From: Thermosediminibacter litoriperuensis
GTDB lineage: Bacteria; Bacillota; Thermosediminibacteria; Thermosediminibacterales; Thermosediminibacteraceae
Reading direction: 5' to 3'
NCBI RefSeq assembly: GCF_008124715.1
Contig: NZ_VNHO01000011.1
Location: 1-64,000 of the forward strand
DNA: 64,000 bases
Below the pieces are notes generated by a model that had not been told where the DNA came from, searched no databases, and saw only the letters and a program-made list of their open reading frames with translations. The position numbers were made by a program, and so were the translations under genes. Shown here piece by piece: positions 43,527 through 52,243 of the stretch; within the stretch, counting starts at the first letter, position 1; every line of letters starts with the position of its first letter.

Positions 43527-44980
43527 CGCTTTCTCCCCTTTTGCCTTAAAAATTCCCTGACTACCTCTCTGTCGTCGAAGGGCAATATTTTATCCCCAAT
43601 TATCTGATAATCTTCATGGCCCTTCCCCGCAATCAGGATAACATCACCGCCGGAAGCCATCTCAATAGCTCTTTTAATGGCTTCCCTTCTATCGGTTACC
43701 TTTTCGTATTTGCTCTTTTCCATTATCCCCTTCTCTATATCATCTATAATCGCTTGCGGGTCTTCGGTCCTGGGGTTATCTGAGGTTATTATAAAGTAAT
43801 CCGAGTGTTCGGAAACCACTCTTCCCATAAGGGGTCTTTTTCCCCGATCCCGGTCTCCACCCGCTCCAAAAACCGTAATTATTCTACCTCTGGCAAAAGT
43901 TTTAATCGCGTTCAGCACATTTTCCAGACCGTCGGGAGTATGGGCATAATCGACGATAACTGTAAAATTCTGACCTTCATCTACGGGTTCAAACCTCCCG
44001 GGAACACCTCTTACCTTTTCCAGAGCTTTTGTCATGGTATCCAGGTCGATGCCCAGAAATAGACAGGCGGAAATGGCGGCCAGGGAATTATAGACGCTGA
44101 ACCGGCCCGGCACCCTGTATACTATTTTCCTTCTTTTACCGCCGGCACATACGTCGTAAGAAACTCCGTCCGAACTAATTGCGACGTTTTCCGCCCTCAC
44201 ATCAGCGTTTTTCTCGACGGCATAGGTCAGCACGGGGATATTCAATTCTCGACAAAGGCGCTCGCCGCTCTCGTCGTCCACGTTGATCACGGCTTTTCGC
44301 GAGAGATCGAACAGCTTCTTTTTGGAAGCGTAGTAATCTTCAAAACTTGCATGGAAGTCCAGGTGATCCTGAGTCAGGTTTGTGAAAACCCCCACCTCGA
44401 ACTTTATGTGATCCACCCTGTGCAGCTTGAGGGAGTGAGATGAGACTTCCATAGCCACGTATTCCACTCCCTCTTTTAACATTTCCGAAAAAATCTGGTT
44501 CAATTCCAGCGATTCGGGCGTGGTGCGTTCGGCCGGCAACAGCCTATCCTTGATCCTTATGCCTATGGTGCCTACAACCCCAGTGGAATATCCCGCCTCG
44601 TCGAGGATGGCCTTAATCAGGTATGTTGTAGTGGTCTTACCGTTGGTGCCGGTAACACCGATCACATTCAACCTCTCAGCCGGTTTTCCGAAAAACAGCG
44701 ACGATACCTCCGACAGGGCCTTTCGGCTGTTTTTCACTTTTATGTAAAGTACGTCTTCAGATAGATCAACTTCTTTTTCCCCTATAACCGCAACCGCTCC
44801 ATTGCTGACCGCCTCACGTATATAATCGTGCCCGTCAAGTTTAAACCCTTGAATCGCTATGAAAAGACTGCCTTTTTCGACCTTTCGCGAATCATAAGCA
44901 ATGCTGCTGATTTCGATATCCGTCGAACCCCTCACGTCTACAATTTCGCTGAGGGTTTTTAAAAACTGACCAACCTTCAT
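43523..44980 (-). CDS. murE: UDP-N-acetylmuramoyl-L-alanyl-D-glutamate--2,6-diaminopimelate ligase MurE
   Basis: Adds the third stem residue. Length 485. ATP loop VTGTNGKTTTTYLIKAIL at about 109-126, VDYAHTPDGLENVL and the substrate motif SDNPRTEDPQAII. The DNPR sequence is the meso-diaminopimelate-type motif, so the wall should be of the DAP type. It lies 120 bp after spoVD, with a hairpin in the gap, and overlaps murF by 4 bp. Confidence 0.97.
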   Translation of the reverse strand: MKVGQFLKTLSEIVDVRGSTDIEISSIAYDSRKVEKGSLFIAIQGFKLDGHDYIREAVSNGAVAVIGEKEVDLSEDVLYIKVKNSRKALSEVSSLFFGKPAERLNVIGVTGTNGKTTTTYLIKAILDEAGYSTGVVGTIGIRIKDRLLPAERTTPESLELNQIFSEMLKEGVEYVAMEVSSHSLKLHRVDHIKFEVGVFTNLTQDHLDFHASFEDYYASKKKLFDLSRKAVINVDDESGERLCRELNIPVLTYAVEKNADVRAENVAISSDGVSYDVCAGGKRRKIVYRVPGRFSVYNSLAAISACLFLGIDLDTMTKALEKVRGVPGRFEPVDEGQNFTVIVDYAHTPDGLENVLNAIKTFARGRIITVFGAGGDRDRGKRPLMGRVVSEHSDYFIITSDNPRTEDPQAIIDDIEKGIMEKSKYEKVTDRREAIKRAIEMASGGDVILIAGKGHEDYQIIGDKILPFDDREVVREFLRQKGRKR

Positions 44981-45028
44981 CGATAATATTCCCTTCCTAA
45001 TTTTAATTTCACCGAAAATCCTGTTTAT

Positions 45029-45067
45029 GGCGGGCAGAGCCTTTCTGTGCTTCTACCCGCCTTTTTT
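45029..45067 (+). other. Stable hairpin between spoVD and murE with a T run on the plus strand
   Basis: GGCGGG (45029-45034) pairs with CCCGCC (45056-45061), and TTTTTT follows on the plus strand. It looks like a terminator for plus-strand transcription, but no plus-strand gene lies nearby. On the coding (minus) strand the hairpin has no T run, so it would only be a leader or intergenic structure. Confidence 0.6.
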
Positions 45068-45100
45068 CTGAATAATTATTGTACTCTTCCGGAGTAATAC

Positions 45101-47185
45101 TTATTCTTCCGTTTTAGTGGGTGGTTCAAAAAACACCTTGACGACCGTGCCGAGATCCACTTCAGCACCGGGCGGAGGATTCTGGCGTACCGCGAAGCCG
45201 CTGCCGTTTATATCTATTTTAAGGCCGACGGCGTTTAATATTTCGCTGGCTTCTCTTATAGTCCTCCCCGTTAAATCGGGCACGGTGGCAGGGTTCTTGT
45301 CAGTTTTGGAGTCGGAAACCTTCAGAATGACGGTAGATCCGGGCCTTATCTCAGAACCGGGGGCTGGCACCTGGTCGTATACCACAAATCCGTCTCCTTC
45401 AATCCTCACCGCGAGTTTATGCTGGGTGAGAATCCTCCGGGCATCCTCAACGTAAAGGTTTCTGACATCCGGGACTTTCACCGTCTCCTTTTGTTCGCCC
45501 TGCAACGCCGGCTTTATTCCCTTATATTTCAATACGTCGGCCATAACCTTCTGGAACACCGGGGCGGCTATTTGTCCACCGTAGTAAACGCCGGTGGACG
45601 GTTCGTCTATGACGACCAGAACTGCAAACTTGGGATCATCCGCCGGTGCGAAACCTACGAAGGACGCCACGTACTTCCCGTCGGCGTATTTTTCCGCCGT
45701 GCCGGTTTTTCCAGCCACTCTGTAACCTTCGATTTTTGCCCTCCCGCCCGTTCCGTTTTCAACGACGCTTTCCAGGAGCTTTTTCACTTCCGCGGCAGTC
45801 TCTTCCGATATAACCTGCCTCACAACCCTGGGCTTGAACTCGTAGACCACCCTACCATCCTTACCCACAAGAGCTTTTGCGATATGAGGTTCCGGCATCT
45901 TTCCGTCGTTGGCCACGGTGGCTACGGCCGTTATCAACTGGATAGGGGTCACTGAGATTCCCTGACCGAAGGAAACGGTAGCCAGTTCGACGGGACCGAT
46001 TTTTGCCGGGTTAAATATACCCTTTGCCTCTCCCGGAAGATCTATACCCGTGGCTTCCCCAAAACCGAATCCTTTGATGTACTTTATAAATCTATCCTTC
46101 CCCAACCTTGAGGCCACTTCCACGAAACCCGGGTTGCACGAATTTTGCACCACCTGGGCAAAAGTCTGGCTTCCGTGCCCTCCCGCCCTCCAGCATTTTA
46201 TCCTGACACCGGCAACCACTACGTATCCCGGATCGTAAAATCTGTCGTCGGGCCGTACCACTCCTTCTTCCAGGCCCGCCGCCGCAGTTACGATCTTAAA
46301 AGTCGAACCGGGCTCGTAAACATCGGACACTGCACTATTTCTCCACAGGGATGAAGGGTAGTTTTTATAATCGTTAGGGTCGTAATCGGGCTTATTGGCC
46401 ATGGCAAGAATCTCCCCGGTTTTCGGGTCCATTATTATGATAGTGCCTTTTTTTGCGTTATGTTCGGCGAGGGCTTTTTCAAGTTCTCTTTCGGCGATAT
46501 GCTGGATTACTTTGTCAATTGTCAGCACCAGATTCAGGCCTTCCTCCGGGGGTATATATTTCTCTAGTCCGAAGGGCAGTTCCCGGCTCAGCGCATCCCT
46601 CTCGGAAATGATCCTGCCCGGGACACCCCTGAGGTATTTGTCGTATACCAGTTCAATTCCATCCAGTCCCTGGCTGTCTATCCCGGTAAAGCCTAGCACG
46701 TGTGAAGCTAGATTTTTTTCGGGGTAAAATCTTTTGCTCTCCTCGGTAAAATAAATGCCCTTTAAGTTCAGCTTCCTCACAGCCTCGGCTTCTTCATCCG
46801 TGATTTTTCTTTTGATAAATATAGAACCCTTTTTTTTGGCTTTGGCATCTTTAAGGGTTTTTACCAGCACCTCTTTGTCTATATTCAAGACCGGCGATAG
46901 GAGAGAGGCGGTTTTTTCTACATCCTTAATGTCCGGGGGACTTGCCATAACGGAATTCACGCTGGCGCTTATGGCGAGGGGGTTCATGTTTCTGTCGTAT
47001 ATGGTACCTCTTTTCGGTTCTACCGGCGAATCTCTTGTCCACTGTTCTCTGGCTCTCTGCCTCAGCTCATCACCGCGGACAAACTGAATCCAGAAGACCC
47101 TTCCTATGAGTGCGGTGCTTAATATCAGACAAATCAGCAGTAGAAATACGAGCCTTCTCTTAATTATTGACCCGCTGTAGGTCAT
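45101..47185 (-). CDS. spoVD: Stage V sporulation protein D / class B penicillin-binding protein
   Basis: Bitopic DD-transpeptidase for cortex and/or septal peptidoglycan. The 694 residues have a membrane helix (about 11-32) and an N-terminal dimerisation domain. The transpeptidase domain has active-site motifs STFK (in YEPGSTFKIV), SCN and KTGT (in VAGKTGTAEK). Two C-terminal PASTA domains follow (VPDVRNLYVEDARRIL and VPDLTGRTIREASEIL). This is the only class B PBP in the cluster, so it may also serve as FtsI. Confidence 0.93.
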   Translation of the reverse strand: MTYSGSIIKRRLVFLLLICLILSTALIGRVFWIQFVRGDELRQRAREQWTRDSPVEPKRGTIYDRNMNPLAISASVNSVMASPPDIKDVEKTASLLSPVLNIDKEVLVKTLKDAKAKKKGSIFIKRKITDEEAEAVRKLNLKGIYFTEESKRFYPEKNLASHVLGFTGIDSQGLDGIELVYDKYLRGVPGRIISERDALSRELPFGLEKYIPPEEGLNLVLTIDKVIQHIAERELEKALAEHNAKKGTIIIMDPKTGEILAMANKPDYDPNDYKNYPSSLWRNSAVSDVYEPGSTFKIVTAAAGLEEGVVRPDDRFYDPGYVVVAGVRIKCWRAGGHGSQTFAQVVQNSCNPGFVEVASRLGKDRFIKYIKGFGFGEATGIDLPGEAKGIFNPAKIGPVELATVSFGQGISVTPIQLITAVATVANDGKMPEPHIAKALVGKDGRVVYEFKPRVVRQVISEETAAEVKKLLESVVENGTGGRAKIEGYRVAGKTGTAEKYADGKYVASFVGFAPADDPKFAVLVVIDEPSTGVYYGGQIAAPVFQKVMADVLKYKGIKPALQGEQKETVKVPDVRNLYVEDARRILTQHKLAVRIEGDGFVVYDQVPAPGSEIRPGSTVILKVSDSKTDKNPATVPDLTGRTIREASEILNAVGLKIDINGSGFAVRQNPPPGAEVDLGTVVKVFFEPPTKTEE

Positions 47186-47211
47186 GCAAAATCCCCCTGA
47201 AAAAATTCTGC

Positions 47212-47580
47212 TTATCTATCCAGATAGATTACTTGATCATCGCCGGGTTCCTGCATTTTTAAATTAGCTTTGGCTATCCTTTCTATCCTTGCCGTTGATT
47301 TGAGGTTGGCCACCTCAACCTTCAATCTCTCGTTTTCGCTGGCGATTTTTGAAACCTCCGCCTTCATTTTTTCAACCCTGTATTGACTCTCTATTATAAA
47401 GGCAAACCTGGTAAGGAGCACAATGACCGCAAATGTCACTAGAACCACGCTCAAAATGTAACGGCCCTTTTTCCTGGGTAGCGCCTTCGTCCCCGTTCTG
47501 GTGCTTCCGATATGTCGCGGTAGGTACTGTTCGTTCACTCTTTGATAGACGGTTTTTGGAGCTACTACCACTTTATTCAC
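47212..47580 (-). CDS. ftsL: Cell division protein FtsL
   Basis: This 122-residue bitopic protein has a basic N-terminus (about 20-42), one membrane helix (about 43-65, YILSVVLVTFAVIVLLTRFAFI) and a coiled coil (about 70-105). Sequence is poorly conserved in this family; the call rests on topology and the fixed position between rsmH (8 bp) and the PBP gene (26 bp). Confidence 0.85.
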   Translation of the reverse strand: MNKVVVAPKTVYQRVNEQYLPRHIGSTRTGTKALPRKKGRYILSVVLVTFAVIVLLTRFAFIIESQYRVEKMKAEVSKIASENERLKVEVANLKSTARIERIAKANLKMQEPGDDQVIYLDR

Positions 47581-47588
47581 TCTCCTTC

Positions 47589-48530
47589 TTATTTAGAACT
47601 CAGCTTCTCACCGGCTCTCAATTTAGCGCTTCGGGCTCGGGGGTTGGCATGGATTTCACCCTGCGTAGGACATACGGGTTTAGGTGTAAGTATCTTCAGA
47701 GCCCTTTCGCTTTTGCACGTGCACAGGGGACTATCTTTAGGGCATGTACAGCCCTTTGCCAGTTCCCTGAAAGTATGTTTTACGATCCTGTCTTCCAGCG
47801 AATGGAAGGTAATAACGCATATCCTGCCGCCGGGATTCAAAATGTCTACAGCATCCTTCAGGCTGGCTGAAAGTATCTCAAGTTCGTCATTCACGTAAAT
47901 CCTCAATGCCTGAAATGTCCTCTTGGCAGGATGAGGACCTTCTCTGCGGGCTCTCGCGGGAATAGCCGCCTTTATTATTTCTACCAGCTCGCCGGTGGTT
48001 TCAATGGATTTGATCTTTCTTTTTTCGCATATGAATTCAGCTATTCTATCAGCCCATCTTTCTTCGCCGTATTCCTTGATTATTCTTGCGAGCTCTGATT
48101 TAGCCATTTTATTGACCACATCTTTTGCAGTAAGGTCCTGGTTCCTGTCCATTCTCATATCAAGAGGAGCGTCCTTCATATAAGAAAATCCCCGGGATTC
48201 CTCATCGAGCTGATAAGAGGACACGCCCAGGTCGAATATTACGCCGTCAATGTTCTGTAAACCGAGACTGTAGATAATATGCTTTATATTTTTGAAATTA
48301 TCGTGGACGATGACCGCACCAGGAGATTGAGAGAATTTTCCTCTCGCGTTTTGCACCGCGTCTTCATCTCTGTCTATTCCTATGACCTTACCGTTATCGC
48401 CTACCCTTTTCAGGATTTCAGAAAAATGACCCCCGCCTCCCAGGGTAGCATCGACGTAAACACCGCCTGGTTTTGGGTCGAGTAGTTTTATAGTTTCTTC
48501 GAGCAACACCGGTTTATGATAAAATCCCAT
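47589..48530 (-). CDS. rsmH: 16S rRNA (cytosine(1402)-N(4))-methyltransferase RsmH
   Basis: Methylates C1402 in the ribosomal P site using SAM. Length 313. SAM motif VDATLGGGGHFSEILKRVG near the N-terminus, FDLGVSSYQLDEESRGFSY, the helical insert with PARARREGPHPAKRTFQALRI, and the end NPRARSAKLR. It lies 10 bp after mraZ, the canonical first-two-gene order of dcw clusters. Confidence 0.97.
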   Translation of the reverse strand: MGFYHKPVLLEETIKLLDPKPGGVYVDATLGGGGHFSEILKRVGDNGKVIGIDRDEDAVQNARGKFSQSPGAVIVHDNFKNIKHIIYSLGLQNIDGVIFDLGVSSYQLDEESRGFSYMKDAPLDMRMDRNQDLTAKDVVNKMAKSELARIIKEYGEERWADRIAEFICEKRKIKSIETTGELVEIIKAAIPARARREGPHPAKRTFQALRIYVNDELEILSASLKDAVDILNPGGRICVITFHSLEDRIVKHTFRELAKGCTCPKDSPLCTCKSERALKILTPKPVCPTQGEIHANPRARSAKLRAGEKLSSK

Positions 48531-48540
48531 CCTGCATCAC

Positions 48541-48972
48541 CTATATCCCTAAATCCACCATATTTTCGGCTATTTCCTCGTAAGAACTTTCGGCTTCTTT
48601 GCTGTAAACTTCCCATTCTTTCCGGCTCCAAATTTCAGCCCTGTTTGAAACTCCTATTATTACCACATCTTTTTCTATGCGGGCGTATTCCCTAAGCATA
48701 GGTGGGATCAAAATTCTTCCCTGTTTGTCAATCTCGACTTCTACAGCCCCCGAAAAGAAAAACCTGATGAAAGCCCTGGCATCCTTTTTGGTAAGCGGCA
48801 GTGTTTTTAGTTTCTGCTCCAGCAGGCTCCACTCATCTTTAGGATAAACAAACAGACAGCGGTCTAAACCCTTGGTGAGAATAAAACTGTCCCCAAGGAG
48901 TTCCCTGAACTTTGATGGAATGATTAGTCTTCCCTTCGGGTCCAGCGAATGCTGGAACTGACCCATGAACAT
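48541..48972 (-). CDS. mraZ: Transcriptional regulator MraZ
   Basis: AbrB-like double-swapped-hairpin protein that binds repeats upstream of its own gene and controls the dcw operon. From the ATG at 48972 it has 143 residues beginning [21 protein letters not shown]; the second repeat shows [21 protein letters not shown] with 9-nt spacing selects this ATG; a longer frame to 49017 would translate through the operator. It heads the dcw cluster. Confidence 0.96.
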   Translation of the reverse strand: MFMGQFQHSLDPKGRLIIPSKFRELLGDSFILTKGLDRCLFVYPKDEWSLLEQKLKTLPLTKKDARAFIRFFFSGAVEVEIDKQGRILIPPMLREYARIEKDVVIIGVSNRAEIWSRKEWEVYSKEAESSYEEIAENMVDLGI

Positions 48973-49003
48973 TTTTATGCGCTCCCTTTCGGAGGCTTTT
49001 CCT

Positions 49004-49027
49004 CCACTTCCCCCCACTTTATACCAC
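49004..49027 (-). promoter_or_regulatory. MraZ-binding boxes
   Basis: Three direct GTGG repeats (minus strand, with starts at 49027, 49017 and 49007) are spaced exactly 10 bp: GTGGTATAAA, GTGGGGGGAA, GTGGAGGAAA. This matches the known 10-bp-periodic MraZ operator. The boxes end 31 bp before the mraZ ATG. No convincing -35/-10 pair was found beside them. Confidence 0.8.
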
Positions 49028-49082
49028 TTTTACTATTCTACGGAGGACTTTTAAAATCCTTCCTGGCGACAAAAAAATTAAC

Positions 49083-49115
49083 AAAAAAGAGGTAGGGCTT
49101 TTGCCCTACCTTTTT
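49083..49115. terminator. Bidirectional terminator between yfmH and mraZ
   Basis: Perfect 8-bp stem GGTAGGGC/GCCCTACC (49091-49098 and 49103-49110), loop TTTT, with T runs on both strands. It ends the M16 peptidase transcript (minus strand) and shields the dcw promoter region. Confidence 0.93.
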
Positions 49116-49137
49116 CGTCAAAAAGTGCTATATTTAT

Positions 49138-50409
49138 TCATTCTTTTGGATAAACTGTCGACGAGGCCATCCTGTTAAAATCAAAGAAGTCATATAACCT
49201 CCTGCTAACTTCTTCAAAGGTAATCTGTTTTAAAAATCTGGGATAATCGAATATGTTTATATTCTTGTGGTAATAGGATATAAAAGAATTGGCTATAAAA
49301 TCTAGGGAATTAAGCCCCTGAATAAAATCTCCCAGGTACTTCTTTTTTACCCTCTCAAAATCCTCCCGGCTGAGGCCTTTTTCCTTCACCTCGCTGATGC
49401 TTTTTATTAGTTCTTCGCGCAGCTTTACCGGGTCCCTGGTCTCTCCCCCGATTGTGCAGAAACCATAATCTTTTTGACCCTCATAGCTGAAACCGAAGCG
49501 GTCGTCAATCAGGCCCTCTTCATAAAGCCTCTCATAGACAACCGAGCTCCTTCCAAAAATAACCTCGAGCAAAAGGCTTACGGTAATTTCTTTTTTCAGA
49601 AGCTCCACCCCGTCGTAACCCACGTCCGCATCTTTAAAACCCATGAGGAAGATGGGCTGGCTTACCGAAAGCTTTACATCGATTTTAGGCTTACATATCG
49701 TGTCGGGCTCTTCCGGATAAATCCTCATGATTTCATCCTGAGGAGCCAGGTCTTTATTCTTTTCATGTTCCATTATGAGATCAAAAACCTTTTCGGGCTC
49801 TACCGCCCCGGCCACGAAAATTACCATGTTGCTGGGGTGATAAAAGGTATTGTAGCACTTATACAGGGTGTCAACGTCGATTTTTTGAATCGATTCCACA
49901 GTGCCGCCTATATCATCCCTCACGGGATGGCGGTGGTAAAGGGCTTTTAGCAGGTTGAGCAGAACCTGCCATTCGGGGTCATCTTCGTACATCCTGAGTT
50001 CCTGGGTGATGATGCCCTTTTCTTTTTCCACGCTTTCCTCGGTAAAATATGGGGTTTCGACAAACTCCAGCAAAAGCCGCATGCTCTCTTCGAAGGCTGT
50101 TGTGGTAGAGAAAAGATAGGTCGTATTTGTATAGTTGGTATACGCATTCGACGAAGTTCCAAGCTCCGCAAATTTATCGAACACGTTACCGTAAGACATT
50201 TCAAACATTTTGTGTTCGAGAAAATGAGCTATACCCTCCGGGACTTTCAAGCGCTCCCCGGTACCGGGCACCACGAACTCGCTGTCGATGGACCCATACC
50301 GGGTGGAATAAACTGCGTAAACTTTGTTGTAATTTTTTTTGGGCAGCACGTATGCCTTGAGACCGTTGTCAAACTTCCGGTAGAATAGATTTTCTCCGAT
50401 TAAATCCAT
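49138..50409 (-). CDS. yfmH: M16 peptidase, EF-P 5-aminopentanol modification protein YfmH
   Basis: This 423-residue insulinase-family protein has the zinc-binding inverted motif H62xxE65H66 in EGIAHFLEHKMFE and a downstream glutamate region (ESVEKEKGIITQELRMYEDDP). In B. subtilis, YfmH and YfmF are linked to the 5-aminopentanol modification of elongation factor P. It follows the YfmF gene by 17 bp, and the two presumably form a heteromer with this subunit catalytic. Confidence 0.88.
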   Translation of the reverse strand: MDLIGENLFYRKFDNGLKAYVLPKKNYNKVYAVYSTRYGSIDSEFVVPGTGERLKVPEGIAHFLEHKMFEMSYGNVFDKFAELGTSSNAYTNYTNTTYLFSTTTAFEESMRLLLEFVETPYFTEESVEKEKGIITQELRMYEDDPEWQVLLNLLKALYHRHPVRDDIGGTVESIQKIDVDTLYKCYNTFYHPSNMVIFVAGAVEPEKVFDLIMEHEKNKDLAPQDEIMRIYPEEPDTICKPKIDVKLSVSQPIFLMGFKDADVGYDGVELLKKEITVSLLLEVIFGRSSVVYERLYEEGLIDDRFGFSYEGQKDYGFCTIGGETRDPVKLREELIKSISEVKEKGLSREDFERVKKKYLGDFIQGLNSLDFIANSFISYYHKNINIFDYPRFLKQITFEEVSRRLYDFFDFNRMASSTVYPKE

Positions 50410-50426
50410 GTACGTTCACCTTCCGA

Positions 50427-51728
50427 TTATTTTTTGTTGAGAAAATACACAGTGTCCAGGGTTACCTTCCCGGCTACCCGGACCACGTCTTCTTTCGTAA
50501 CGCGCTGAATTTTTGCAATAATTTCTTCTATGGACTCTTCGACGCCGTTTATAATGCCGTCGAGGTAAAGGCTGATAATCATGGGCGGGCTGTCGGCGGC
50601 TTCACGGTAAGAATTGATCAGGGATTTCCTGGAGCTTTCGAATTCGTAATCGGAAATCCGTCCTTCCTTTATATCCTTTATCTGCTTTTTTATTATATCT
50701 ATCGTTTTTCCCAGTTTATTAAAATCAATACCGCAGCTTACTAACATTAAGCCCTTATTTTTTTCCAAGCGGGAAAAGGCGTAATACGCGAGACTTTCCT
50801 TTTCCCTGACATTCTGAAACAGTTTGGAATGAGGACCTCCCCCAAGGATGCTGTTAAACACCATTAGAGCGTAAAAATCCTCGTCGCCGTAACGGGTGCC
50901 CGTCCTGAACCCCATAGAAAGCTTCCCCTGGTTTACGTCCTGCTTTTCTTCCACAAATCTTTCCCGCTCAACATCCTTTATTACAATACTTGTGGAAATC
51001 TTCTTTTCCTGGCGCTCGAAAGAAAAGAGGCGGTTGAACTTTTCACAAATTTGCTCTTCATCCACTTCGCCCAGGACGAAAATATCCATCGGGCTGCTGC
51101 TCATTACCGTTTTATAATATCCGTACAGGTTTTCGCCGTCTATCTCCGGCAGGTCGGAGACGCTGCCGTACTTATATATACTGAAGGGCTCGTCCTTGCA
51201 CATCTCCTGAAAACAGCGCTCGATGGCGTAATTAAATTTATCGTTGAAGAGGGACTCGATATTTCTCCTCAGCACATCCTTTTCCTGTTCAACGTAAACT
51301 TCTCTGAAACCGGAACCTTCCGTTACCGGATTCAGGACGACGTCTTTGAAAAGTTTCAAGCCTTCATCCAGGATTTTATCTTCCGCACCCGCGTGCCTGG
51401 GATTTACCATCTCGATAAAAAACTGAATTATCTGCCTTTCGCCTTTTTTTATGATATCGCCTCCAAAATCGGCGCCGTAGAGCTCTTCCAGGTGACGGTT
51501 GATGAGCCTTGAACTTGGAAAACCGCAGCTGCCTCGCTTCAGGACAAAGGGCAAAAGGGCTGTCTTCGTGGCGGTGTCTTTTTCTAGATTCTGATGAATG
51601 AAGGCGCAGATTGTAATCGTTTTAAACTTGTCGGTGGAACAGGTGTAAAGATTGATCCCGTTGTCTAAGGTCTTACGGGTGAAAAGATTATTCAAACTGC
51701 CTACCTCCTCTATATAGATTCGCATCAT
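50427..51728 (-). CDS. yfmF: M16-like protein, EF-P 5-aminopentanol modification protein YfmF
   Basis: This 433-residue M16-fold partner lacks the HxxEH zinc motif at the expected place (ALLPFVLKRGSCGFPSSRLINRHL is there instead). It keeps the R/Y motif region of the C-domain (GGGPHSKLFQNVREKESLAYYAFSRLE). The pairing of an inactive-looking subunit with an active one is usual in this family. ATG codons at 51728 and 51725 are adjacent. Confidence 0.87.
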   Translation of the reverse strand: MMRIYIEEVGSLNNLFTRKTLDNGINLYTCSTDKFKTITICAFIHQNLEKDTATKTALLPFVLKRGSCGFPSSRLINRHLEELYGADFGGDIIKKGERQIIQFFIEMVNPRHAGAEDKILDEGLKLFKDVVLNPVTEGSGFREVYVEQEKDVLRRNIESLFNDKFNYAIERCFQEMCKDEPFSIYKYGSVSDLPEIDGENLYGYYKTVMSSSPMDIFVLGEVDEEQICEKFNRLFSFERQEKKISTSIVIKDVERERFVEEKQDVNQGKLSMGFRTGTRYGDEDFYALMVFNSILGGGPHSKLFQNVREKESLAYYAFSRLEKNKGLMLVSCGIDFNKLGKTIDIIKKQIKDIKEGRISDYEFESSRKSLINSYREAADSPPMIISLYLDGIINGVEESIEEIIAKIQRVTKEDVVRVAGKVTLDTVYFLNKK

Positions 51729-51831
51729 TTTATTTCTCCTTTTGTTGAAAAATTCCTCCTAAACGTTAAAATCCGTGCGCTACTTTTAGTTTATGCCGTA
51801 ATTTTGCAAGTTAGTGATCGTGAAAAAAGGT

Positions 51832-51860
51832 TTGAAAAAAATTATGGTTTGTAGTATAAT
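51832..51860 (+). promoter_or_regulatory. Sigma-A promoter of tRNA-Pro(CGG)
   Basis: TTGAAA (51832-51837), a 17-bp spacer and TATAAT (51855-51860), ending 9 bp before the tRNA 5' end. Confidence 0.88.
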
Positions 51861-51869
51861 ATTTTCTGT

Positions 51870-51946
51870 CGGGACGTAGCGCAGTTTGGTAGCGCGTTCG
51901 GTTCGGGTCCGAAAGGTCGTGGGTTCAAGTCCCGCCGTCCCGACCA
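51870..51946 (+). tRNA. tRNA-Pro (anticodon CGG)
   Basis: Acceptor stem CGGGACG/CGTCCCG; anticodon stem TTCGG/CCGAA around the loop TTCGGGT (anticodon CGG, G37); T arm GTGGGTTCAAGTCCCGC; encoded CCA at 51944-51946. It decodes CCG. It is a single-gene unit and the first of only two plus-strand genes in the window. Confidence 0.96.
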
Positions 51947-51997
51947 TTTTTATTTTTTAGAAAAAAGGGGATTTTGACTAAATATACATAATGACCG

Positions 51998-52039
51998 GAG
52001 GATACTATGTTCAATATAAGAGCATATATCCTCTTTTTT
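51998..52039 (+). terminator. Possible terminator downstream of tRNA-Pro(CGG)
   Basis: GAGGATA (51998-52004) pairs with TATCCTC (52027-52033) and TATG (52006-52009) with CATA (52023-52026), with one bulged base and a 13-nt loop; TTTTTT follows. It is 52 bp after the tRNA. Nothing recognisable lies between here and the next terminator at 52173. Confidence 0.5.
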
Positions 52040-52172
52040 CATGCTTATTAGATTCGGGCAAGTCTAAAATAAGAACCTTAACTTATTGCTTATATAGGTG
52101 AAGGACTTTACGAATTTTTTTCAGGAGCGCTAACAATAATTACAAACTTTCATGTTGAATAGCCGCACTTTA

Positions 52173-52224
52173 AAAAAAACAAAAGGTAAGCAAACATATT
52201 AAATTAAGACAATATGTGCTTACC
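52173..52224 (-). terminator. Terminator of the aminotransferase gene
   Basis: A long hairpin: GGTAAGCA and CATATT (within 52185-52200, 2-nt bulge) pair with AATATGTGCTTACC (52211-52224). On the minus strand it is followed by TTTTGTTTTTTTT. The T-rich flank on the plus side makes it possibly bidirectional. Confidence 0.85.
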
Positions 52225-52243
52225 TTATATTTTTTATTTTATT

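Noticed and set aside
51990-52050. 14-codon frame with GGAGG after tRNA-Pro(CGG)
   Set aside because: The frame lies inside the probable tRNA terminator hairpin, and its sequence is explained by the two arms of that stem.
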